Source: Viridothelium virens (taxonomy: Eukaryota > Ascomycota > Dothideomycetes > Trypetheliales > Trypetheliaceae). From it: a DNA stretch of 64,000 bases. The stretch covers positions 1-64,000 of the forward strand of contig ML991866.1 in the NCBI GenBank assembly GCA_010094025.1, read 5' to 3'. Below, piece after piece: positions 1 through 8,432 of the stretch (position 1 is the stretch's first letter; every line of letters begins with the position of its first letter). The translations under genes and the position numbers were made by a program. The notes below the pieces were generated by a model that had not been told where the DNA came from, did not search any database, and saw only the letters and a program-made list of their open reading frames with translations.

Positions 1-392
1 TCCGAGGCTATGTTGATTGGATCTACTTCATGAACAACATCAACGGCTCGGCGCCATTTGCGAAATATGCACAGAAACTTGAGGATATGATAGCCTACCC
101 GCAGAAATCGATCGATGCTGCACCACAATGTTGCGTGTTTGTAGGAGAGCCGCAAAAATTATACACATCGTCGAACCGTATTTGGTCCGGAATTGGACAC
201 AGTTTGGTTAGAAGAGTCCACTGGATCTCCGGTCTTAATGCCACTATTGCCGGTATTTGTGCAAGCAGTGTATGCCTTGCTTGTATCTTAGCGATCGAAG
301 TATTAGACACTTGTCAATCAAGAATATCTACTGGTTCTCGCACCTTATCACTCCGAGGCTGGGCTCACTATATGGGACAAAGCCAGGGTTAA
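1..392 (+). other. Possible 3' end of a coding region cut by the window edge
   Basis: A frame is open from the first bases of the window to about position 392. Its left part reads like natural protein (RGYVDWIYFMNNINGSAPF, then KYAQKLEDMIAYPQ), while the right part becomes Cys/Ser-rich and unremarkable. An in-frame ATG lies at 30, but the sense reading continues upstream of it, so if this is a gene the start is outside the window. I recognise no family. It could be a chance open frame or a decayed fragment, since the next 3 kb is relic DNA. Confidence 0.25.
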
Positions 393-605
393 ATCCCAAG
401 TTATTACTGGAGGAAAAATCCACGGCTGGTCACCTCTGTGACCTGGACCTTGGAACCCGCGGCGCGCTCCAACCTAATTTTTCCTTATTTTTAAGCTAAT
501 AATCAACGATTTGTTGAAAGCGGCTCGATCTATCTTTAGAGCTGCATCATTCGATATGGAATTGCCGTCGTTCAAGCTTCGCGTCCGAGCCCAACCGGTA
601 AGAAA
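393..605. other. Unassigned DNA beside the minisatellite
   Basis: No gene, RNA or repeat recognised. It separates the possible edge fragment from the degenerate minisatellite. Confidence 0.4.
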
Positions 606-945
606 TACCAATCTAGAGTTGGATCTTAGTTGTCAACGGCACGGATAGACTGATTCCGAGAGATACTGGTTGTAGGCTGGGGCTCGGCTACGAACGGCGC
701 AGCGGGGAGGGATTGATTCGTCGAGAGACACCGATCCAGAGCTGTGCCTTAGTCTCCAACGGCACGGAGAGGTTGATACCGGGAGACACTGATTCAGAGC
801 TGGGAGTTAAGAGAGGCTTAGAGAGGTTGACTGGAGGTTGATTGGCTTAGAGAGGTTGCTTGGCTGAGAGACACCGATTAAGGGCTGGGCCTCTGTAGCC
901 GACGGTGTGCAGAGACTGATTTGTTGGGAGGCACCAATTCAGAGG
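606..945. repeat. Degenerate minisatellite, about five units of roughly 60 bp
   Basis: A core resembling GAGACACCGATTCAGAGCTG, followed by a CAACGGCACGGAGAGGTTGA-like block, recurs with heavy divergence near 606, 661, 726, 785 and 871, and begins again at 930. The fourth unit carries an insertion in which AGAGGTTGA/GGCTTAGAG blocks repeat on a shorter scale. Both the period and the units are eroded, so this is an old tandem array. It lies just beyond the 3' end of the recombinase relic. Confidence 0.6.
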
Positions 946-1137
946 AGTACTTTCTACTGAACGTCGGTGCTAAGGCGCTGCAAGAGGTCAAACGGAGAAA
1001 GATTGGTCAGTGTATACATGACTGTGAATTTTTGTCTAGAAAAGCTATCCAGGGAGGAGCGAAGGAACTAGATACGGAGGCAGAGGATATGCAGGTGCCA
1101 TCGCACACAATACATAGTCGTGTCCGAGTCCGCCGCC

Positions 1138-3272
1138 TCAGTTGCGTCTCGCACGAAGTCGGACACAATGAATCCGGGCTGCATGATTTTTGAAGTGGGT
1201 CACATCTGCAACCTCAACGTCATCACATTGAGGATGGGGGCATGTAAAGCTTTTGTTGGCCGCGATATAACGAAGGTGTTGGCTCTTAATATGATCCCAC
1301 ATCTTGTAGTGAGTAGCCCAGACGAACCCATGTTTACTCAGTGGGAGCTTCTTATCGCCCAGGCAGAAGAGACACTGTTGTTTATTAGTCTTTAATAAAA
1401 AGCAAGGTCCGACGCGTGATTTTGGCAGTCTTTAAAGGGCTATCTCTGGGTAATAACCACAATTATGCGGGTCCTGCCGCGTGCGTAATTTTGTAAGACT
1501 GTTAATAAAATCTACCTAATATCCGAGCCTTTTAAGTGGGGATATTTGTATGGTCTAAGTTGTTACATGTAGGATGGCAACCACACAACGGCGTTCTGGG
1601 ATATTGTAAATAGGTTTATTAACTTGTCCAGGATTAGGGTTCTTAGCTTTAATCCCTGCAAGCTAGCGCTTAAGCTCCCAGGTATTACTATTTTTAAAGT
1701 GCTCAGTTTGGACCATTTGGAGTATATAGCGCTCTTCTCAGACCTTTAGAGCCTTCAGCTTACTTTTTGCTTTTTTACATTATCTAATAAGCTGATCCAG
1801 TTTTGCTTTATCTTGGTGTAGGCTTTAGTATCTCCTCTTGGCTTGTGTTAGGGCGTTAACCTCCTAAGCTATAAATAGCATAGCCGGGCTATTGGTAATG
1901 GTGTTTTGTTGTTCCTAAGTCAGTATTGTGGGGGCATAAGAGTCCGCTGTGAACCGTATTCCTTCTGTGGTCTTTAAAAGCGTCAAGTTCTTGGGCTTAT
2001 CCAAGAAAGCTACTTAGACGTCACATTTAACCTTTTGCGTCAGGTAGAACTGAAAGATTGTAGAGTTTAAGTGACCCATAATTTAATCTCGTTCTACAGC
2101 AGTTGCAACGCCTGAAGGACAGGATTAGAAGTATTTTAATGCTAAGGCTGTGCACTTACTATCAACTGCATTCCCGGTCCCTCATTGGAAATAATAACAG
2201 GTCAAATTGCCCAAAAAGCCGCATCCTTCACCCAATCAGGAGAGGTAGCGCCCAATATTTAACTTCTCCAGAGGCCGTGTTGGTGAAGTACGCCTTCCGC
2301 CCTCAGTTATATCCGAGTCTCGCATAACTGGAGTATTTATTTTGCCATCTTTCTAACGCACCTAGATACTTAGCTTGCGATGGGGAATCTGAGCTTCGAG
2401 TAACTTTCGTGTCTTTACCCCCTCGGCCACAAAGGCATTGTCGTGGAAGGCGAGTGCTAGGATGAGCGCAACAGGGCATAGCAGGAGGTTCGGATTCTCA
2501 TAGAAAAGAAAGGTTTTCCTAATACAAGGTTCAGAGGGTAAAAGATGGCCGTGTTTTATTATGAGGAAACTTACGGTTGGGGCTTCCACTCATCTCCCTT
2601 ACCATATGGTAGCGTGAGAAGCGCCACTACCTTCAGCCGTTCTATCAGGGTTTCGCTCTTCACGAGATACAGCTCGATATGGCGATAGCAGACCGCCTTT
2701 GTCTCTCCCTGAACAGCACTTAGCTTTGTCGACACGCTAGTTCGCTCATAGTTACTACTACATACATCCTTATCCTGTATCTCATCTGTATTGAGTATTG
2801 AGGAAGGTCGACTGCCAGTGTAGGCAGCAATTAGGAGGAGTAGAGCGACCTGAACTCGTTGACGCTCATCACAATACGTCGACGGATCAAACTTCCAGTG
2901 ACGAAGGAGGATGTCGACCAAGTCGTCCACATTGAGGATGGGTTTCGGACGTTTTGTTGTATCAAGATGGTGGCGCGATCGTAAGTCTCTCTGAATGAAC
3001 TGGTTCCTCCTATTAACCGAGTTCAGAATTATGTATAAAGTCTTACATTCAGAACATTGTCACCCAGGTCCTGATCGATAGGTTTTGAAAACAGGCGGTT
3101 GTAGTATGCTCGAAGTCTTTTCCAATTTGATGTCAAAGATGTCAGTCTTTGAAGATTCCGTACATCAACAAACCATTGGAAGAAGGTTTTAAACTCCGTC
3201 GCCGATGCACCTAAAAGTGCTTTTATAGGGTTCTTGTGATTTCCGAGATGATTCTGAAACCTTCTAAGGCTT
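1138..3272 (-). pseudogene. Decayed DUF3435/FluG-type tyrosine recombinase (Starship-captain family)
   Basis: Read leftwards from about 3272. An N-terminal helical segment contains ASATEFKTFFQWF and LTSNWKRLRAYYNRLF. Then come KRPKPILNVDDLVDILLRHW and ERQRVQVALLLL with YTGSRPSSIL (the first catalytic-type Arg), then KPQP and FLFYENPNLLLCPV, then LALAFHDNAF. An IMGH box and an FQFYL box carry the family His and Tyr, and a C-terminal zinc-finger region (CLFCLGDKKLP, CPHPQCDD, HFKNHAARIH) ends at 1138. Two good introns are visible (3000-3046 and 2519-2574); an apparent frame jump near 2575 is the second intron. The part left of about 2360 is interrupted by many stops, several TAA/TAG codons where the family has Gln, which is the CpA-to-TpA pattern of RIP. 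In Starships the captain sits near one end and points into the element, so cargo, if any, would lie leftwards and outside the window. It could also be a solitary DUF3435 gene. Confidence 0.82.
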
Positions 3273-4139
3273 AGTATTATTATTTACCATTGACAATCAA
3301 ATTCTTTCTTACTGTGCCCATGCTTGAAATATTTCATTATATCCTTTTTGAGTTTTAGGGGAAATCGGCTTCTCCCGTCTCCCACGACAGGTCAGATCTT
3401 CACACAGCTATTGATAGAATTGAGGAGAATTTGGGACTTTCTTCTCTCTGCTCATCATGGAGATAATTGATGGGAGTAGGGGTGGGAGTGTAAGTGGAAT
3501 ACTCCAAGAATAATCGGAGACAAGAGGATTGATAGGAGCGAGAGTAATAAGAGCGAGGAATAATGGAAGCCGATGTGGTATTTTTCTTTCCCACACTTGA
3601 CCAGGATATTGGGTCAATTCCGTTCTGTTCTATTCTAGTTTCTGCAGCTATTTTAGCATCCCTACGCCGTAGTTAGGTAGAGAGTAAAATGTGGCCCCTA
3701 TTACCCCGCACCTGAATCCTACCTACAGAGGCACATAAAGCAGCGCCGATTTGGCTGAAACTGGTTGCCGATTCACCGGAACACCAACTTACTGCAGCAG
3801 TGGAAGTGATGCACTTAGGATGACGCTCACAGAGCTATCGTACATAGTGCGCGATTCTTTTGATTCTAAATGGCAAGCGGCGCGCTTGGTTGGCTTGATG
3901 TAACGTATTCAAATCGTGTTGGCTGCGCAACAGTGTCTATCCCTGGCCGAGCTTCAAATTTGCATGAACCTGGGTCAAATTGAAGTCATCGCCCTCCATC
4001 TTATTTTTATGTCGGCTTTAGAGAGCTGGGTTTCTTATCGATAAGTTGACAGTAATACGGTCATAAAGGATCGCTTTCAGACTGATACCAGTGATTGGAA
4101 TTTGGAAGGAGTTCCATGGTTATTGATTATGAGCCTTAT
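3273..4139. other. Gene-free DNA right of the recombinase relic
   Basis: No coding region recognised. It would contain the 5' part and promoter of the DUF3435 gene and, if that gene belonged to a Starship, the element's right edge. I could not identify a boundary repeat or target-site duplication. Short open frames between 3400 and 3620 lack any family resemblance. Confidence 0.4.
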
Positions 4140-4274
4140 GAGGAATATCTCCAAGTCCAGAACCACCTCTTTCCACGTTGCGTTGCCGCACTTACGGTCA
4201 CCTCTCCTTTTCGGCACGACCGATCCTTGTAGAGACGGAAGCAAGTATTTGCTTTCGAAAGTGAATGACGTCAT
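4140..4274 (+). repeat. Direct repeat copy A (left of the secreted orphan)
   Basis: This stretch aligns with 5425-5571 in the same orientation: both begin GAGGAA(T/C)ATC, share a GCGTTG...CGGTC block, then a GGC(A/G)CGACCG block, GGAAGCAA, GCTTTC and finally TGAC(G/A)TCAT. Translated on the plus strand, copy A contains PLLFGTTDPCRDGSKYLLS and copy B PLLFGATGFCKAGSKWWLS, so the similarity survives at protein level. The pair may be remnants of a duplicated gene or of duplicated flanks of the gene between them. Confidence 0.55.
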
Positions 4275-4445
4275 TTCTGTGTTGACGTTGCAGATCTGCT
4301 TTCTATTATCTATGAAATTATACGTACCTAGGTAGATGGTGAGCGTTGTGAGTCATATATAGTCACTTTTCCTCTCCCGCTAACCCCCCCTTCATCTCCC
4401 CTGATATCGGTTACAAGTACGTACTGAACCTTGCTATCTTGCGCA

Positions 4446-5351
4446 ATGCGTATTCTATCTTACATACAAATCAATTCCTTGACTACACTCTTAAGTCTGA
4501 CCAATGTTGCAATTGCGCTTCTAGCGACTAACGATGACGCTGCATGTAGTAGCGCAATTGGAACTATCAAAGCCAATGAGACTCTGGCTGTCCATGCAGA
4601 TACGAGAAGCAGTCTGCAGAAGCGAAGTCTGACCCTTTTATCTGACATTCCTAATCAACAATCATACGCTAGAACATTATGGAGGAGGATAGCCTTGCGA
4701 GATCAGTGGGTCGATCTCAGCAGTCCTAATGGTCAAACTAAAAACCAAGCATGGCGTTTTCCAGATTTCCTAGGCGAAAGTTACCTTGGTATTCGGGACT
4801 TAGCTGGGAACACAGCTGTCCTGATTATGACCAGGACAGGTATCTTTATCTCGCTTATCTATGACATTCCTACATTCAGGTATCGCGATGAGAGTGGCAA
4901 TTTGCAAGAGCGAGATGAATTAGGTTTTTGGGCACGTTCCTACTCGATGATACGATTTGGAGACCGACTTTGCCAAGGCACAGGCCCTGGGATAGAACAC
5001 CTAAGAAACAGGGGATCATTATTTTATGAGGAGACCCCAACTGTACCCCATCCTATAACTATTTCCATCGTTACACCGCAACCCCTTGCTGCTGTTCGTG
5101 GCTCGCGTATTCCGTATAATCCTCGTATTGAGTTACTACAGAATAACCTATCTAATCTGTTCCCGAGTGTGGGAGGAGGACGAGTGGATGTCGTCGGATA
5201 TCATCAGTCAAGCCGGGTTGCCATAGAGATTGATACATTTGAAGGAGTCTTGAGGAATCCCCCTCCAGGCATTCGTCATGAATACGGAACATGGAGGTTA
5301 TGGGTGGGACAACGGGCGAAAAAGCAGGGTTATTTTACTCAAGACGCATAG
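4446..5351 (+). CDS. Predicted secreted protein of unknown function
   Basis: An uninterrupted frame from the first in-frame ATG gives about 301 residues. The N-terminus is a classical signal peptide (MRILSYIQINSLTTLLSLT then NVAIALLA). A Lys-Arg pair in SSLQKRSLTLL about 60 residues in looks like a Kex2 site, suggesting a short propeptide and a mature protein of some 240 residues. The mature part has only two or three cysteines and no motif I recognise; GNTAVLIMTRTG and FISLIYDIP are the most hydrophobic stretches, and the C-terminal third carries VDVVGYHQSSRVAIEID. It is bracketed by the diverged direct repeats at 4140-4274 and 5425-5571 and sits next to relic DNA. Candidate effector or orphan secreted protein; its function is unknown. 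Confidence 0.6.
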   Translation: MRILSYIQINSLTTLLSLTNVAIALLATNDDAACSSAIGTIKANETLAVHADTRSSLQKRSLTLLSDIPNQQSYARTLWRRIALRDQWVDLSSPNGQTKNQAWRFPDFLGESYLGIRDLAGNTAVLIMTRTGIFISLIYDIPTFRYRDESGNLQERDELGFWARSYSMIRFGDRLCQGTGPGIEHLRNRGSLFYEETPTVPHPITISIVTPQPLAAVRGSRIPYNPRIELLQNNLSNLFPSVGGGRVDVVGYHQSSRVAIEIDTFEGVLRNPPPGIRHEYGTWRLWVGQRAKKQGYFTQDA

Positions 5352-5424
5352 ATATTTACCTATACCGACGGAATGACCGAGCCCATGGACTCTATACCAC
5401 GCCGTGAAAAGGCTTAATGATCTT

Positions 5425-5571
5425 GAGGAACATCGCCAGCTTTGGTAATCATCTCCTTTTTCGATGCGTTGGAATAATTCGGTCTTCCATTTACCTCTGT
5501 TGTTTGGCGCGACCGGTTTCTGTAAGGCTGGAAGCAAATGGTGGCTTTCTGACACTACTATATGACATCAT
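5425..5571 (+). repeat. Direct repeat copy B (right of the secreted orphan)
   Basis: Partner of 4140-4274, in the same orientation and about 1.3 kb away. The best-conserved core is TTTGGCGCGACCGG...GGAAGCAAATGG, and its plus-strand reading PLLFGATGFCKAGSKWWLS parallels copy A residue for residue. Divergence is high with small indels, so the duplication is old. Confidence 0.55.
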
Positions 5572-5986
5572 ATTCCTCACTGCTTCTCCTGACAAAGCAC
5601 GAATTTCTTTTTTATATACCTTAGGCAGAGGCCGAAGGATACGAGCAATGGGCTTACAGAGGATTTCAAGCGATCCATGTCTTGACGCGCCCTCACATTT
5701 GGTGGCCATTACTATCGCGGGAGCAGCAGGATATTATGTACTTCCACTCGACGATTTCGAGATCGGAATGGTCGATATATATAAACATTTATATTTATGG
5801 AATGGGTAGTCTCCAGCACTAAGGTCTTATTACGGTAGCTTTCCGACTCAATTATATCTTTGAAATGAATGGCAGATAGTAAGGTATATCGCTATCTCAC
5901 AATGCTGTACGGAGTATGTACATCTCAACGAGCCTCAACCATCCCCTTCCCACAGCACAGGGCCCCTATCCTTTTCTGGTTATTCT
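5572..5986. other. Gene-free DNA between two secreted-protein genes
   Basis: It contains the 3' side of repeat B and the downstream region of the minus-strand secreted gene. An open plus frame running to 5809 has no start or family support. Nothing else recognised. Confidence 0.35.
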
Positions 5987-6451
5987 CTATGCACTAGCAA
6001 CGCCCTTGAATTCCGCCTGTAGCGTAAAGTCCCTCTGCTCGCCATTATCGACAATACTCGCACTGAAGAAGTCATACGGATCCAATTGTCCAAACCCACT
6101 CTTGTACGCGTGCAAGATGCTCAAGACCCCGCCCGCATAATAATCATAGCTGAACCACACATCGCCATCACCCACGCTATCTTTCTCGGCGCAAGTCACG
6201 TTCTGGAAGGAGACGCCGCCGAGGGTCTGCTGCGTGCATTGCACAGTGAAGGTCGCGGGCACCGTAGCGTTGCCGTCGGTGACGGTGAGGTTGAAGAAGT
6301 TGCCCTCGTTGCCGCTGATGGCGAAGTTGGAGATCGACCATAGCGTATTGGTGTAGGGAGGTTTAGGAGTGGAAGTCTGGCGGAGAGCGAGCGAGGGAGC
6401 GGCGAGGGCGCCAGTGAGGGCCGTGGCAGCGATGAGGATTTGGGAGAGCAT
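5987..6451 (-). CDS. Small secreted protein, possibly AA1-like
   Basis: A single exon of 154 codons with an ATG start. The signal peptide is MLSQILIAATALTGALAAP. The mature part begins around residue 19-26 and has two cysteines (VQCTQQ and VTCAEK) that could form one disulfide, plus N-glycosylation sequons (NLT, NAT, NVT). The pattern NTLWSISNFAISGNEGN, then FFNLTV with TFTVQC, resembles the beta-rich AA1-like/hypersensitive-response-type secreted proteins of plant-associated Dothideomycetes. That link is from general pattern memory, not an alignment. It is likely extracellular, and no partner gene is nearby. Confidence 0.72.
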   Translation of the reverse strand: MLSQILIAATALTGALAAPSLALRQTSTPKPPYTNTLWSISNFAISGNEGNFFNLTVTDGNATVPATFTVQCTQQTLGGVSFQNVTCAEKDSVGDGDVWFSYDYYAGGVLSILHAYKSGFGQLDPYDFFSASIVDNGEQRDFTLQAEFKGVASA

Positions 6452-7015
6452 TATGGATTATGGATTAAGTGGGCTTGATTTGTGGTACAAGCGACTGTGA
6501 CAGAAACTTGAACGATGGAGATCAAAGCGAAGATTAGAGAAATCGGTGAGAGTGGAGAGGAGACGAAAGGCAGGCTTTTGAGAATATATACATCAAAAAT
6601 TGACGATCATAAATCATACCGTTACCGCAACGTTGAATCTAAGAATATTCTAATTCGGACCCCACGGTGTATTCGGATCTCGCATGATCATTCTTTGCGA
6701 GGTTCGTCGCGGGAAGTAAGCCTCAGCCGAATAAAGAGGGTCCTGAGCTAGGCCGCAAGAGCTCGGTGATCGACAGAATCTGGGGATGCTGTCGGTGCTG
6801 TGCTCGATGAGTGGCTACCCGGAAGGGTTAGCCGGAAGGCCTCAGCTTTAACTAGCGAAGCCGCTCATTGAAGGATACGAAGGGGACGACCGTACGGAGG
6901 TATCGAAGTTGAGGCTCACAATAGTCTCTCCCGTGGATCCATATCGAGTGCGACTTCACTCAAGCACTTGGATTGGTTCGTCGTGGCAGTGTCGTCTTCT
7001 AAAAAAAAAAATATG
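6452..7015. other. Upstream region of the small secreted protein
   Basis: This contains the promoter of the minus-strand secreted gene. A GA-rich stretch lies at about 6515-6580 and an A11 run near 7001-7011 immediately left of the outer inverted repeat. No gene recognised. Confidence 0.35.
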
Positions 7016-7531
7016 GGAATTTGTAAGGAGCCCACCTCCGACCGATACGGTGCCCATCACTTAACCCCTTTTCATTGTAACAAAACCAAAGACCATCTTT
7101 TGCGCTTCAAGCTACCCACTTTGATAGGATTAGGGTGTGGCGGCACAAGTGCAGGAACCTGTCCCAAACAAGTACAAGCCCTCAAGCCCTTCTAGATGTC
7201 TTCTAGTTGAGTGGTTAGGGGTGGAGGGGAGGGTACCAAAAAAAGATTGGATAGCGATACTTGACGTTGTAAGTACCTTACGGCGGCTGGGGGGTTCCCC
7301 AACAGGTAATCAATACAATGTTATTTCGAATTCACTGTTAAGACCTTGTTGGTCCATGTTAACACCGCCTTAACATGGGCCAACATGGTCATAACAGTTA
7401 AACTGAGGTAACATTGTATTGATTACCTGTTGGGGAACCCCCCAGCCACCGCAAGGTAGTTGTTTGATTACGAAATAAGGAGTTTTAGCGGTGGTTCCCC
7501 GCCGATTGGAGGTGGGTTTCTTACAAACTCC
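7016..7531. mobile_element. Outer inverted-repeat element containing a nested MITE
   Basis: The left arm 7016-7044 (GGAATTTGTAAGG then AGCCCACCTCCGACCG) matches the reverse complement of 7503-7531 (GGAGTTTGTAAGA then AACCCACCTCCAATCG), about 22 of 29 bases. Between the arms lie 226 bp on the left, the nested palindrome at 7274-7458 and about 44 bp on the right. No transposase frame fits inside, so this would be a non-autonomous DNA element. Terminal duplications are unclear because both flanks are A-rich (AAAAAT-like). Confidence 0.5.
7274..7458. mobile_element. MITE, 185-bp near-perfect palindrome, nested
   Basis: The left end TACCTTACGGCGGCTGGGGG mirrors the right end, whose reverse complement is TACCTTGCGGTGGCTGGGGG. 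Pairing continues through GTTCCCCAACAGGTAATC and AATACAATGTTA, and again through CTGTTAAGACC/TGTTGG/CCATGTTAA to a short centre near 7362-7369, so almost the whole element can fold into one hairpin of about 85-88 bp. Immediate flanks are GTTGTAAG (7266-7273) and GTTGTTTG (7459-7466), an imperfect 8-bp duplication that would suit a hAT-type element. It sits inside the outer inverted repeat at 7016-7531. Confidence 0.85.
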
Positions 7532-7631
7532 GAAAAATGAGATGAGAAACCGAATGTTGCCAGCATACCTAACTCAGTAGCTATCTCTGCGGCGCCACCA
7601 TGGGCTTCTGCATTGATTATCTAACTAGTAT

Positions 7632-8174
7632 ATGAGGAGATGCGTACCCACTTTACACGCATTATTACATAAGGTGCTAGCTAATCGCGGAAACACCATC
7701 GTCCTTGTGGTGCACTCGGCTGGCGGCTTTATTGGTGCAAACGCCGTACCCGGCTTGACGCTTGCTGATCGCAAATCCGCTGGTCTTCCTGGTGGCGTTA
7801 TAAATATTATCGCAATAATGGCTACGCTTGTCCGTGAGGCAAAGCTCGATCAGTGCTCGCCCTTCTTCGAGTCTCGGGGAGAGCGACTCTTTGTTAAAGA
7901 TCCCGAGAAGACCCTCGTTAATGATCTCAGCCAAGATATTGCTAAGCCCGAGTGGGATCGGCCACCCAAGTATGGCCCATTTTTGTTTGACAGAGTGTCA
8001 TCAATATATCTCATTTACAAAGGGAACAATGCAACATTGGTGGAGTTGCAGATGACGTGGGCCGAGCTTGCAAAAAGCGAGATAAGAGAGTGTGATGCTG
8101 GGCACCTGGTCATGCTGAGCCAATCTAGGATTGTAGTCGATCTCATCAAGGACGCTGTCGAAAGCGTAGCATAA
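7632..8174 (+). pseudogene. 5'-truncated alpha/beta hydrolase
   Basis: 180 codons from an ATG. The frame contains VLVVHSAGGFIGANA, the nucleophile elbow (G/H-x-S-x-G with Ser), and the C-terminal His box ECDAGHLVMLSQSR, typical of small AB_hydrolase_6 esterases of about 240-260 residues. Missing is the N-terminal third with the oxyanion HGAW-type motif. At the expected acid position the text reads IYKGNNAT, where the family usually has Asp, so an active triad is doubtful. No upstream exon is visible: the inverted-repeat element ends 100 bp upstream and may have removed the 5' part. Alternatively the true first exon is short and unrecognised. Confidence 0.6.
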
Positions 8175-8432
8175 CACCCATTCGTAAGTTTCTGAAGGAC
8201 GGCATCATGAAGCGCGGTACTGCCTCAATAATTATGCGGAACTTATCATAATGGTCGAGCTCAGAGAGAAAGTCTTGAGGATGCGGCTCATACATAAATA
8301 TGTAAGGTCAATCTACTGTTGAGAATGCCCATTGTCTACATTTAAGACACTCTTGCCGGTGACTGCATCGAACCAACTCTAGGAAAGTCATAAGATAATG
8401 AGGCGACAATTGAATGAAACGTCAAAACTAAC

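Noticed and set aside
2360-2590. Apparent frameshift in the recombinase relic near 2575
   Set aside because: A canonical 56-bp intron (2519-2574, GTAAGT...TTAG) rejoins KPQP to KTFLFYEN in frame, so this is splicing and not a lesion.
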